From positions 32,763,710-32,817,727 of the forward strand of contig NC_087069.1 in the NCBI RefSeq assembly GCF_963678635.1: a stretch of DNA of 54,018 bases, read 5' to 3'. The notes under the pieces were generated by a model, which had not been told where the DNA came from, made no database searches, and worked only from the letters and a program-made list of their open reading frames with translations. Position 1 is the stretch's first letter, and each line of letters opens with the position of its first letter. The position numbers and the translations under genes are program-made. Below are positions 30,023-41,105 of this stretch, piece after piece. The DNA comes from Symsagittifera roscoffensis (Eukaryota > Xenacoelomorpha > Acoela > Convolutidae).

Positions 30023-30432
30023 TGAGTTATAACCGAGGTGGTTAACTCATAGAGTAATTTCGGATAGGGTACACCGTCTGCTCGTCACGCTATCTTATTT
30101 TCGGCCGGATAGATTCGTGCAACTTCTTAGTCTAATACCGATCCTAATCTTACTCTTGTACTATCTAGTCCCAGGGTGTTTAACTAGTCTCTGCTAGGCT
30201 CAATAGATCTAGGGTATACTGGTTTATTGCGGCTGCTGAAGTCTTCTTGGAGAGTCAACTAATTTCTAAGTTAAATTCAAATCTCTCTGGTGCTGAAATT
30301 ACAAGTAATTCCAGCACTTACAAATAAGTGGGTTGTTAGTTAGATGGATCATGATTGGTTAATATTAAATACTTTACAGTGGTAAAATATCTAATTTATC
30401 CAATCATAAAATGTAGTTTAGATCAGGTTCCA
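30023..30432 (-). repeat. 5' LTR
   Basis: Right LTR. It is the 5' LTR because the ORFs run leftwards. It contains CCAAT-type motifs on the element strand (AACCAATCATG and TGATTGGA) in the presumptive U3. It is followed outside by ATAA, the target duplication. Confidence 0.95.
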
Positions 30433-30436
30433 ATAA

Positions 30437-30925
30437 CTGATTAAAACTACATTTTTTAAAACACTTTTTTTTCTCAAAGTTACTTTGTTTTCTCATTTAC
30501 ACAAATGTCTTGGCCTGTTGACACAAAACAAATTAACCAATAAAATGAACTCGGGTAAATTAAGCAGATAGATGGGACAAAAATTGGGACGCTTAATGGG
30601 TTTTCGTGCTTGAGCTATTGAAACCATCAAATTTTCCTTTGTCGAATTCTTACTATTTTCTAGGAACCAGTTTATTCGAGTGGTTAGTTTCCCGGTTTAA
30701 TAAAAAAGCTCACATAATTATAATGTACAAAAAAAATGACAATCATGGAGAATCAATAACAAGCAAATTTCAACAACAACCGGCAAATCAGTAATAGGCA
30801 AACCTCACCAATAATTTCTGTAAATCAAATGATTAATGGGTACTGCCTCATCAGATAACTGAAGTTCTTGAAAACAATCAATTGTCATGATACAATCAGT
30901 TTGATTTCTATAAAAAATACGTGTC
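30437..30925. other. non-coding spacer, nothing recognised
   Basis: AT-rich DNA between the LTR insertion site and the MULE terminus. A 62-codon plus-strand frame has no features. Confidence 0.5.
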
Positions 30926-31349
30926 TGTACAAAACAGTCTCATACAAAACAGTCCAATACAAAACAGTCCGAAAAAACATAGCAAAGTACAAAAAAACAG
31001 TCCCACACAAAACAGTCCCAAAAATAGTCCGAAAAATAGTCCAAAAAACAGTCCCATTAATCGAATTGATAATTGTTCTAGAAGCTGATAAGTAAATTTA
31101 TCTTATATTAAACACATTTTGATTCCAACTAATCCGGATAACATTAGGTAGTATAGTAGAGAAATTAGAACAACTTAGATAACAGCAGCGGCCACTCAAT
31201 AAAAGCAATAATATTCGAAACTTTAAAGTTAACGCAATTTAAGAAAATGGACTCTTTTTTAATCCAAGCAAAAAGAGACAGGTTGTTCAATCTGTTTTGT
31301 TTGCAAACACTTGACAACACTCAATAGAAACGAAATTCACTATCTATCG

Positions 31350-32717
31350 ATGGAAATCATACTTACAAACAAAAATTCTGAGTTACTGATTTTTGAAGGC
31401 TATGCTTATATTAAACACAGAACACTGGCTGACAACTCCCTTTCCTGGCGCTGCGGACAAATTAGTTGCAATGGCCGTGTGCGTACAAAGGACGACTCCG
31501 TTGAGATCGTTAAAGATCACTGCCACTTCCCCGATCCAGCTGACATCGAAAAACGTAAGTTCAGAAAAACACTTAAAGATCGAGCAGCAGTATCCGATGT
31601 AACACTGCGACAGCCTGTTTTCGCAGCCCAACGTGATGTGAACCGAGAAACAGCTGTTCATTTACCTAGTTGTTCTGCTAATCAGCAAGCTGTAATTAGA
31701 GTTCGACGCGAAAAAAGACCAAAGATGGCAGAGCCAACATCGCTGACTGGCTTTGAACTACCACTGGCTCTACAGAAAACCCACGATTGAGAGCAATTCT
31801 TTTTTTACGATTCTGGTCCCCAAGATGAAAATTGGCTTATTGTGTTCGCCACGTTACCTGGATTGGACTTACAATCTTTATCGGATGATTGGTTCTGTGA
31901 TGGAACGTTTTCGACTGCTCCCAATGTTTTCTATTAGATTTATACTATACACGCTTCTGTTGAAGGATGCCTTATTTCTATTGTTTACGCTCTGCTACCC
32001 GACAAAAAGGAATCCACGTATTGTCGCCTTCTCAGTATTCTAAAAGTTTATTCACCAAAACGCGTCACAATTGATTTTGAAGTAGCTGTGCGAAACTCAA
32101 TAATAGCTACCCATCAGAGTGCTCAAATTCAGTTTTGTTTTTTCAATATGAGTCAAAGTGTCTGGCGACATGGTCAGTCGTCAGGCAATACTCACACTTA
32201 CAACAGTGACCTTAATTTTCGCGAACTTATTCGAATGCTTCTCGCAACAGCATTTCTGCCCGTATAGGACGTCCCCACAGCTTTCGAGCTTCTGCAAGCT
32301 ATGGCATCTGAAGAAAGTCAACCAATTTTCAATTATTTCGAGGACACATATATTTGTAGACTGACTTCTCAAGGACGACAGAAGCCCAGATTTGATATGG
32401 CGCAATGGAGTTGCCATGAAAGAGTAAAAAACGACCTTCCCCGCACCAACAACGCTGTAGAAGGTTGGAACAGCAATTTCGTAAAACTGGTCAATAGTAA
32501 GCATCCATCATTCCCAAAACTGATCGAGAAGTTCCAGGACGAGCAAAAAAAATGCGGAAATACTGTTGCAAAAAATGTGCGCAGGACAAAAAATAGCCAG
32601 ACCCAAAAAGCTAAATACCAAAAACTCGACAACAACTTGATCACTATGATTAGGTCATATCAACCCAACGATATCCTTGAGTTTTTGAAAAGATGTACTT
32701 ATAATATTAAATTTTAA
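31350..32717 (+). pseudogene. broken FLYWCH-MULE transposase
   Basis: From the ATG at 31350 the first frame encodes a FLYWCH zinc-finger region (SWRCGQISC ... HCHFPD). At a T7 run near 31799 the frame shifts, then continues with typical MULE transposase blocks: WFCDGTFSTAPNVFY (catalytic Asp), YTIHASVEGC, the second block around TIDFEVAV, MSQSVWRH, LLATAFLP and the C-terminal RTNNAVEGWNS. Two in-frame TAG codons occur, at 31935-31937 (where Gln is usual, so CAG to TAG) and 32265-32267. With one frameshift and two stops the gene is dead. The intact C-terminal frame ends at 32717. Confidence 0.85.
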
Positions 32718-32976
32718 TCAGATTTTTTTTAATTTTAAAAATTATTCCATTTTGCCAAGCAATAAAATTTTTCCAAGTTAATTAATTTCCTTGATTTTTC
32801 AAAATTGAGCTAGAGTCGATTTGAAACCGGCAAAATAATGAATACATACAAAGTGTTGATTTTTCTTTTCCCTCCGCCCAACCCTCTAAGGTTGAACCCT
32901 TTGTTGTACCCTAGATATACCCGTTATCATATTTACCCGAATTTCCTCTTTTTTCGGAAAATTGGAAAAATTTTCG

Positions 32977-33048
32977 TGCCGCCGGAGGTTCGATCATTTG
33001 ATCTCTAGAGTTTGAGACTAACGCTTTAACCACTAGACCATGAGTCCT
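32977..33048 (-). tRNA. tRNA-like sequence (pseudo-tRNA or SINE head)
   Basis: On the minus strand a 72-nt stretch contains a near-perfect A box (TGGTCTAGTGGTTA) and a degenerate B box (ATCGAACCTCC) at the right spacing, followed by a T-run. The acceptor stem does not pair and the anticodon stem has a mismatch. If read as a tRNA, the anticodon would be CAA. It is probably not functional. It lies near the right end of the MULE. Confidence 0.4.
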
Positions 33049-33270
33049 TTGATTTCCATCAGAATTATTGTTCCAACTTTGGCTCTTTGATCTTTAATTG
33101 CCCCTGTTTCAGTTTTCAAAGCGTAGATCAATTCTGTCGGCGCCAAAAGATCAAGGTCAAGAAATTCAACTGGTTTTGGACTGTTTTGTATGGGACTGTT
33201 TTTGGAACCTTTTTTTGATGTTTAGGAGTCTTTTGTATGGGAGTAATTTGTATGGGACTGTTTTGTATAT

Positions 33271-34390
33271 GCGCCAAAAAATAAAACGTCAATTGATGCT
33301 GTTATAATGTTTAATTACGAAAAACTATCCAATCCTGAAGATAACTATTTTACCAACGTTATATTTTCGACATTGAAAAAACAATCGAATCCCTTCTAAA
33401 AATCACTTTAAAAAAAACTAGACTCAAATGTATTTCAATCGCACGTTCGTGAAGTACATATCAGTTTTTTGATTGGATTCCGAAAATTTTGTTATAACAA
33501 TTGCGAAGCGAGTGTATTAGTACGAACCCTCTTTTTTCCCAATCTAAGTCGCAAATAATGGTGCCACTTTTGGGGGCACCGCAGCTTTTTCTTAGTTTGT
33601 GCTTTGTCAGTCGTACAGTTTTAAGTTAACACAGTTGATGCATTGTTAATTCATCAAATGAGCCAAAAAAACTTATTTGTTTCAAACATCATAACAATAA
33701 TGAAAACTTGATTTAAAAAGTTTTCTAAGTCAATATATCTTGCAATATTTTGAAATGCATAATTTATACATAGTGTGGCTTTATGCTTTGCAATTTGTTA
33801 CATGCAAAGTTAGTGTGGATCTTTTCAGTCTTTTGGGATATTCCAAATTATTTGCAAAATTGGGTCTAATGGTATTTGAGGCGACTTTTGCTGAATGGCA
33901 TTGGCGATTTATTAGCATATGTAGCTGCTTTATTAGCGACTAGTGTTTGTCGATTGTTAAGCTGGCGTGGTTGAGTGGATGAAAAGTTTGGAAAGGTGAG
34001 ACCAGTAAAATTTTTATATTTTTTCCTGCCCGCTCTTAAATGCACTTCAGTCTTAAATATCATTGCGGAGAGAAAAGCATGCCAAACTTTGATGTCCGAA
34101 CCTCGCTAACTGATCCGAGAACTGATGTTGACACGTATATAAATTTTGATAGCAATAGAAGCCACTGTTCTCAAAGTAGCGAAGGGTTTCAAAATAGGAA
34201 CTAATGAGCAAAAGAAGTAGTGGTCTTTATTTTTCATTTTGAAGCTCATTGTTTCGTCTCAGATTTAAAGGGCTGTATATTGTTTCTGAAAAAAATTATT
34301 ATGAGGATATTCAAGCGATAAAGATTTTTGAAGAAATCAAACCACCTTGATAATCTTAAGTATATGAAAAAGCTTAATATGTATACAGAA
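33271..34390. other. non-coding stretch, little recognised
   Basis: No gene seen. GGTGCC/GGCACC form a small stem near 33571. The string TGGCGTGGTTGAGTGG at 33963 resembles a pol III A box but no B box follows at tRNA spacing. Confidence 0.45.
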
Positions 34391-34445
34391 GGACAAGTTT
34401 CAGTTATGTAAAGTCTTTGGTTCTGTCTGGGGACCTGCTGCTGTT
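34391..34445 (+). repeat. possible left LTR remnant
   Basis: GGACAAGTTTCAGTTATG, then TAAAGTCTTTGGTT and CCTGCTGCTGTTGA. A direct repeat of this lies at 40679-40735. Only about 55 bp match, so the LTR assignment is tentative. Confidence 0.4.
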
Positions 34446-34509
34446 GAACTTGTGATCGCTACATTGTCTGGCCCACACTGAAACAAAAGAATGCAGTTTA
34501 AAAGGTATT

Positions 34510-35530
34510 TTGAACAGTACAGTTGCCTTTGATTTAAAAATATTTACTCGTGTTCTCACAACTACTTCATGGCGCAACCAGCTGAGAGAAAAATGGAGGG
34601 GGGAGAACCCTTTGAACGTAAAATCATTTTGGGACGCGCGCACGACGGAACCACCCAAATATTGGGAAGAATGGATAATCAAATTCACTAGGAAATAATT
34701 GCTAAGTATGATATTGATCCAAATAATGTTTATTTCGATGCTACCTTGGGACCAACAGCGATGGCGGCGCTACCTAGGGACGTGAACAGGAAGAATCGCT
34801 TGGAATCTGAGAAAAAAAATTGAATCCAATTTGTACCTCTGTATCGGGGACGAAGCGCAAAGAATCTTCAAGGCTCGTGAGCCGGTGGCTAGCATTAAAA
34901 CCGAGCAAAACCCTCCTCGAGTTCTAGACGAGATGCAGAATGTTTTCAAACGAGAAGCAAAAAAATAACGTAACACAAGAAAAGTTTCACGCAGAACTAA
35001 GTGCCTTGGCCGGGAGATGCGATTTCGCTAACGCCGCTGAAACTGTTTGAGACATTTACATCATGAACATGCGAGAATCCGATTGTCAGCAAGAATTTTC
35101 AAGATCTACAAAGAACTCTCATGGTCAGAAGAAGTTTATGGCGGCTTTAAAGAAGTTTATGGCGATAGCGGGTCCTGGCTTACGATCTTCAGTATGACTT
35201 GGATTCTGGAATTAACGAGGAGATTGCTTTTATAAATCATACACGTAGAAACCAGCATCGTCAGCGCCAAACATGACCATCAAGCAGGAGTCGGTCAGTA
35301 ATATAAGAAGAGGAGTGGGATACTTCTGCAACCGAGGGCGCGGGGGACAATGATACGCACTGGGGGCGAGCGTTACCGGAAACTGTCGGTGCTACAACTC
35401 TGGTGACCCAAACTTTACATTGGAGCATCTTACAAACTGCCCCGCGAAGGGCATAACTTGTAAAGCGTGCAGAAAAATTGAACGTTTTGAGTGAACTTGT
35501 AGGGGTGTGCAACGGGGTACTAAACAATGG
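34510..35530 (+). pseudogene. Gag remnant with zinc-knuckle-like end
   Basis: Broken frames with the basic, Trp-containing composition of a Gag (34510-34698, 34970-35235). Near 35390-35500 translation gives a Cys-His cluster (NCPAKGITCKAC, then TCR) typical of gypsy nucleocapsid knuckles. Several stops interrupt it. Confidence 0.55.
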
Positions 35531-35741
35531 CGGTGAAGAGGACGAGTAGGTCTAGTCCCGGACAAAAACGAGCACCATCGAATCACAAACAGTATGGGCA
35601 GCAGCAACATGCAAGAGGAGCAAGTAGAATGGGTCAACCAGCAGCAGGAAGGTGGTGAGGAGATATCCACCTCCTCACGGTCCCACGATTACATGGTAAT
35701 GCCAATCAAGAAAAAAAATTCAGTCGAGTTGAAGATTCTGA

Positions 35742-36095
35742 GTGCTAGAACCAAAGCAATGTCGGGAAAAAATGTGGCTCTGGGTTGATAACCGGTCCCT
35801 GGTTACGATATTTAGCATGACTGATCCAAAAGCAACTCTAGGTAAAGCAAACTTACATTTACAATCGATACGGGAAGAATTTCTGGATTACAACATCAAT
35901 CGAAAACATGAAATGAGGAAGATAGCGGTGACGATTTCACTCAAGGGATGGGTGACACAAGCAAATGTGTCCGTTATCGCAGGAAACCACCAATCGATCT
36001 TTGGGCGCGACTTGATAGACACCCTAGGATTAGAGCTAGTACAAAGAGGAAGAGCCATGGGAATAACTGGAGAGGATAGCAGCGTTAATTCTTAG
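35742..36095 (+). pseudogene. retropepsin remnant
   Basis: The C-terminal part of an aspartic protease is readable: VSVIAGNHQSIFGRDLIDTL corresponds to the Ile/Phe-Gly-Arg-Asp block that ends retropepsins of gypsy elements. The DT/SG active site could not be located with confidence in the broken upstream frames. Confidence 0.55.
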
Positions 36096-36186
36096 GGGTT
36101 AGACGAATTACAAGCAAACTTCTGTAAGTTATATCCGAAATAATTTACAAGAAGAAGTAAAATGCGGAACACAAAAACGAGGGAAA

Positions 36187-37630
36187 GAATTTTTTGACGC
36201 AATAAAATCTATACAACAAAAAGGCTGCAGGGTACCAATCAGTCTCCAAGAAAAGGTGGACGAAGAAATAGCACGCCTAAGTAAGGAAGGAGACAACATC
36301 ATGTTCTAAGAAAGTTCGGAAAAGAATTTCGTGTCTGCAATCGTAATCACAGTAAAGAAGGACGGAAGCATAAAACTAGAACTAGAATCAAGGAAATTGA
36401 ACAAACAAGTACATAAAAATAAGTACCAGATGTCAAATATCGATGAATTATTGAACGGATTAAGTCAAATAATTGAAGAACAAAATGCGGGAGATGTCTA
36501 TTTTACTGCATTGGACTTCACATATTCATACGTATAAGTAGCGTTAGATCAAAAAACTAGTGAACATTGCAGTTTTTTGTTAGTATGGGGAAAATCGACG
36601 GAACATATCGCCTCAAGAACTGGTTTTACGGGCTTAATTCAATGCCGGCAGAATTTCAAAAAGTTATCGATACCCTGCTCAAAGAATTCCCTCAAGCGAA
36701 CGCGTTTATAAACGACATGCTCGTCGTGTCTAAAAAAACTGAACCCGATGGGCACCCTAAGACTGAAGGGCACCCTAGGACTGGAACGCAAAATTTAAGG
36801 TCGAACTTTTTGACGCGTTGAAACCTATACAACAAAAAGGCCGCAGAGTACCGATCAATCTCCAAGAAAAAGTGGACAAAAAAATAATGCGCCTAATTAA
36901 TGAAGGAGGCATCATTATGTTGCAAGAATGTCCGGACAAGAATTTCGTGTCTGCAATCGGAATCATAGTAAAGAAGGACGGAAGCACAACGCTAGCATTA
37001 GAATGAAGGAAATTGAACAAACAAGTACATTACATAAAAATAAGTACCAGACGTCGAATATTGATGAATTAGTAGACGGAATAAGTCAAATTTGTGCAAA
37101 ACGAAAAGCGGGAGATGTCTATTTTACTACATTGGACTTCGCATATGCATACGGACAAGTAGCATTAGATCAAAAAACCAGTGAACAGTGCAATTTTATG
37201 TTAGTTGGTTCCAAGAATGGGAACATATCGATGGGAACATATCGCTTCAGAACGGCTTTTGTGGGCCTACTTCAATGCTGGCGGACTTTCAAAAAGTTAT
37301 AGATACCCTACTTGAACAATTCCCTGAAGCGAACGCCTTTGTAAACGACATACTCGTCGTGTCTAAGGAAACTAAACTCGATTACATTGCATTAGTCGAG
37401 AAAATCCTTCGAGAACTGGATGTATCAAACGCCGCACTGAAGCTACGAAAATATGAATTTGCGAAGAGCGAATGTGAATGGCTAGGTTTTAAAATCGAGA
37501 AAGACGGTATTACACAGTTGGTTCGAAAAGCCCAAGCAATCGAAGATTTAAATCTCCCAAAGTCTAAAAAACAGTTGAATGTACTAATGGGATCCTTACA
37601 CAGCCTAGGTAAATATTACTGAATCTAGCA
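36187..37630 (+). pseudogene. reverse transcriptase remnant with duplicated N-terminal half
   Basis: Two tandem versions of the RT fingers/palm start are present, at 36187-36765 and 36800-37385. Each contains GRRVP/GCRVP-type text, IIVKKDGS, GDVYFT-LDF and the active-site region ending A-F-x-ND-x-LVVS (ND in place of the usual DD). Only the second copy continues into the thumb (SECEWLGFKIEKDGI). Stops and shifts interrupt both. Confidence 0.8.
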
Positions 37631-37657
37631 GATGTTAGTTCTCCATTTCGACCGTTA

Positions 37658-38002
37658 GTGAGCCTAAATAATGAATTTATCTGGACGCCGGCATGCGACA
37701 ACACGTTTCAACAACTAAAATGTTTGGTCAAGAATATCGTCGGCCTCGAAAATTTTGATATATATCGGGAAACTGTCATAGTATGCAACGCTAGTCACGT
37801 TGATTTGGGGTCCGTGTTGGAGCAGTACGCTTCGAATGGCTGTCACCCAATATCATTTTTTTCAAGATATCTCAACGCGGCAACAAAAAAATGCTCGACA
37901 AATGAAGTGGAACTACTGGCTGTAGCATATGTAACCAAACAATTTGGCAATTGCATTTACGGGCGATACATTACAGTCATATCGGATCATAAAACGTTAT
38001 AA
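37658..38002 (+). pseudogene. RNase H remnant
   Basis: Readable RNase H-like region: FIWTPACDNTFQQLK, then CNASHVDLGSVLEQY (first acidic residue replaced by Asn in CNAS), CSTNEVELLAVAY (Glu present) and VISDHKTL (Asp present). The frame stops directly after DHKTL. The substituted first acidic residue and the truncation mean it is inactive. Confidence 0.75.
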
Positions 38003-38885
38003 AACATGTTAAAATTGTCCCCAAATGAAAAAAAAAAACATTTTTCAGTAGAGTAAACTGAGAGTACGATCGCTCATTAGCTTAAGAGTTTAAAGTAGAA
38101 ATTCATCAAGGATCAAAAATGGTCCAAAAAATCCAAAAAATACTGGCGGTTGAGGGCGTCCGAACATGCGTTCGATCAAGAGAGAGACTCATACCCAAAA
38201 GCAATCAAAGGAAATTTGACAATGCAAATTCAAAACCGATTTATAAACATTCACAAGAGTGCTTGGCTCCATGCAACCGACAGACATCCAATCAGAAGCG
38301 AGATATTTGCATACCGAAGGATATATGCAAACGTAGCTCTCAGTCAGATACATACAGTTGCTCAATTAAACAATTTAAACTTTCAGTAAGCAAAATGTCT
38401 ACTCATAACTCGCCAGAAAAGTCCAATCCAAAAATGTCAACAATTGTAAATACATCAACACCATTCGGAAATGTGAGTTTAAATATTGTCTTAAATCGAG
38501 CGCAGATTCAAGCTACTAGCCTTGTCTCAGACTCCAATATCGAAGTAATACCCCCAAAAAGTTAAAGCCCAAAACAAAAGCTACCAAAAAGTTGAATACT
38601 ATCATCTCGTTTCCACATCTTTTCCCGGGTCTCTTCTACCCCCTTGTAATTAATGAAAATAGGGTTTACTCCACTGCCCCCACGGATTGCAACGTCTTGA
38701 AGAAGCTCGATTTCCCCGAAATCTTGAAACTTAAGCTTGTGGAAAACATTCTCGAAAAGAACCCGATATTGAAGATAATCAGAAACGTGATCAGGGACAA
38801 AAACCCAAGGGCAAACAAAATTGTCACCCGGCTCCAGCAGTAGTACGCACAGAACTACAACGAATTCTCAGTACGAGAAAATTGC

Positions 38886-39639
38886 ATGGGGATGGACGGG
38901 CGGTTGGCGATCTCGAAAGATTTGGCTGCGTACATTCTAAACAGATTGCACCACAATCACCACGGCTGGGACAAGATGTTCGCAGCGGCGAAAGATGTAT
39001 GGATCCAACTGATGCACCGAAACTTCTCAGCTACCGCAAAGTTCTGCAAACACTGCCTGGAAACAGGTGAAAATTTTAAAGCGGATAAACCAAAGTGAGA
39101 TATAGGTACAACATATGAAACGAAGGAACCGAACGATTTGGTTCAATTGGATTTTTGGGGCCCAGTTATATAGAAAGAAATTTGTCTTAGTAGCAGTTCA
39201 CATTGACCTTCGACCTAAGTCTGTTCAAGTAACACTTCAAAAAGTGTACTTAAGCTCCTAATGAAACATATAGAAACACATGGTCACCCAAGGAAACTAC
39301 ATAAGGAACAAGCGTCCGGATTCTTTCAAACGAAATATTAAATTCTGCAACTACGAAGGAATTGAACTTAAAAAATATCCGGTGAAAGATCACCGCGCTA
39401 CAGGTATAGTTGAAAGAACCATCAGTTCAATAAATAGTTATGACCGCAGGTACCTACGGGAAGACAGAAATAAAAAATTTGAGAGAGTGATAGCAAGTGC
39501 GCTAAGCGCATTACGTTTCGTACCACATTTCAAAACTAAAATAACCCCGTTGGAGGCACATCTCGGCAGAGGGCTAGCAACGTACTCCAAAATCTCACGA
39601 GAAAACCTTCGCGGAAAAATCTCGACTGTACGAATCTAA
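38886..39639 (+). pseudogene. integrase remnant
   Basis: The zinc-binding part is at 38886-39098 (NHHGWDKMF, then HRNFSATAKFCKHCLETG). The first catalytic Asp block (LDFWGPV) is in another frame at about 39145. The region around the second Asp is scrambled. The end of the core is at 39385-39560 (GIVERTISSINSY with the catalytic Glu, then TPLEAHLGRG). Frameshifts and stops lie between these parts. Confidence 0.75.
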
Positions 39640-39659
39640 TTTATCAAAAACTGCAATGT

Positions 39660-40500
39660 TAAGATGAGGCAAGCGGACACCCTGAAGTCGAGTTGAATCT
39701 GGACTGGTAGAAGCGCAGTGACCTAGTGTATACCCCACAGAATCGTAGGACTCCTCGAGCTTTGGAAGAGCACGAACGTTTGGAAGCGGATGTAGAGCTG
39801 ACACACACAAACGCATCATCGTGGCTGAAACTACACAATACCAGTACCACTGTGGGATACCAACGGACTGGAGTCACAGACCCAAAAGACCCACGGAGAT
39901 ATCAAGGTTTGTCAACTAAAATAAAGAAAAATAACAACACACAGCTCAAATGAAACAAAGATCCCTACTAAAACGAAACGGTGCTTCTTTTAGATCGGAA
40001 GCAGAGGAGAATCAAGCGGTAACGGGAGCGGCCCAAGGCCCAGTTCAACTAGCACCCCAGGCCCGAGTACGGGAGTTCCCGAAAAAGAGGCCACACCGGC
40101 GAAGAAAGATAGCATGCTCGGGAATTCGAGCTTTTTCGGGAGCAGAAAAGTCGAAACACAAAACGCGGAAGAAACGGTTGTCCACGGTGACCGAGGATCG
40201 CGAGAGAAATAAAATGTGACGTGATATCGGTACAAGCAGCGACGAGTACAGCGAAGAAGACGACGAGAACCAACGAGCGGAAGTAACGAGCGGAGCGAAG
40301 TCGATGATTCAGATAACGGCGGTTGAAGAAAGTAGGAAGGACGACACGAGTGAATCCTCGGGAAACGAGCGAGTGGGGTCATCGGGAACGACGGTTCGAG
40401 CAAACAGCAATGCGATGTTCTACGAAGCAGCAAAGAGGGGCACCAAAATGGGTGGCGTAAGGATCAATCTAATTACTCGGAAGTAGTGAAAGATCTCGCC
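39660..40500 (+). pseudogene. basic 3' coding remnant of the gypsy relic
   Basis: GC-richer stretch encoding strongly charged Arg/Glu/Ser-rich peptides in broken frames (39726-39953, 39950-40219, 40304-40486). It could be the integrase tail or a degraded third ORF. No domain seen. Confidence 0.4.
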
Positions 40501-40572
40501 AAGAGAACCCAGGGAGAGGGCCGGCAGCTAAAGTCGAAACATTTAAAGTTAAACTTTTCATAAAACTAAAAC

Positions 40573-40594
40573 TAAACTAAACTAGTTTAGTTTA
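40573..40594. repeat. perfect 22-bp palindrome
   Basis: TAAACTAAACT followed directly by its reverse complement, with no loop. It lies at the 3' border of the gypsy relic. Confidence 0.9.
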
Positions 40595-40678
40595 TTATGT
40601 ACCAGCTGAGTTCGGATTATTATAAATTTTCAATCTATCGATTTAAGATTTATTGTGGTTGCCTCTATGACATAGGGA

Positions 40679-40735
40679 CAAGTTTGAGTGATGTAAAGTC
40701 TTTGGTTCCGTCTGATGTCCCTGCTGCTGTTGACC
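40679..40735 (+). repeat. possible right LTR remnant
   Basis: GGACAAGTTTGAGTGATG, then TAAAGTCTTTGGTT and CCTGCTGCTGTTGA, matching 34391-34445. Confidence 0.4.
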
Positions 40736-41105
40736 TTCTGCTGGTCTGAAAACTGCTGCTGCTGGTCTGAAAAGTTTAACACTTTAAATTTTCGAGTTCT
40801 TAATGTTTTAGCACGCTTCGTAATGATCATTTTAGCCGAAGACTATTCTGCTACTTTTGAAAGAACTGACTATGTTATGTTTCCCGTTTTTGGCGCAGAT
40901 AGCTGTTGATATTTCCAGCTACTTTTTTTCCATTTTACTCTGACTTAGTTAGTGAACTTTTTTGAAGAAGTTCAAATTTTTCGAAAGCAATGATTGGAGT
41001 TTATCTTCATTGTTTTTTTTTTCGCTCGAGTAAAATTCATCAGTAGCACTCTTAGAAAAATAGAGAACTACTCTCTTCATTTCTCAAATACTGCCCGTAT
41101 TTGCA

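Larger units (their letters stand above)
14609..30432 (-). mobile_element. 15.8-kb Ty3/gypsy-type LTR retrotransposon with env and accessory ORFs, RT deleted
   Basis: Bounded by 410-bp direct LTRs and by the 4-bp target duplication ATAA (14605-14608 and 30433-30436). All convincing ORFs are on the minus strand in the order basic ORF, 336-aa ORF, Gag, protease, RNase H, integrase, small membrane ORFs, env-like, 604-aa ORF. RNase H before integrase and a GPY-type integrase tail put it in Ty3/gypsy. The LTRs differ at only two positions, so insertion is recent. No reverse transcriptase domain or YxDD-type motif is present anywhere inside, so the copy must depend on another element to move. The overall plan recalls the env-bearing Tor elements of Oikopleura, from memory only. 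Confidence 0.9.
30927..33270 (+). mobile_element. MULE-type DNA transposon with repetitive inverted termini
   Basis: The left end (30927-31060) carries several imperfect copies of ATACAAAACAGTCC. The right end (33173-33270) carries the reverse complement, GGACTGTTTTGTAT, also in several degenerate copies. Between them lies a single decayed FLYWCH/MULE transposase. Subterminal arrays of short inverted repeats are known in several DNA transposons. No clean 8-10 bp target duplication was found, so the exact ends may be a few bases off. Confidence 0.65.
34388..40790 (+). mobile_element. degenerate Ty3/gypsy-type retrotransposon relic
   Basis: Plus-strand remnants occur in order: Gag fragments (34.5-35.3 kb), zinc-knuckle remnant, protease end, RT (partly duplicated), RNase H, integrase and a basic 3' part. 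Many stops and frameshifts are present and no domain is intact over its full length. Its base composition, especially at 39.9-40.5 kb, is clearly richer in GC than its surroundings. A similar 55-bp string (GTAAAGTCTTTGGTT then CTGCTGCTGTTGA) at 34391-34445 and 40679-40735 may be what is left of LTR ends. Confidence 0.8.

Noticed and set aside
39990-40433. 147-codon minus-strand frame
   Set aside because: Antisense to the GC-rich gypsy remnant. Composition mirrors the Arg/Glu-rich plus strand and no domain is present.
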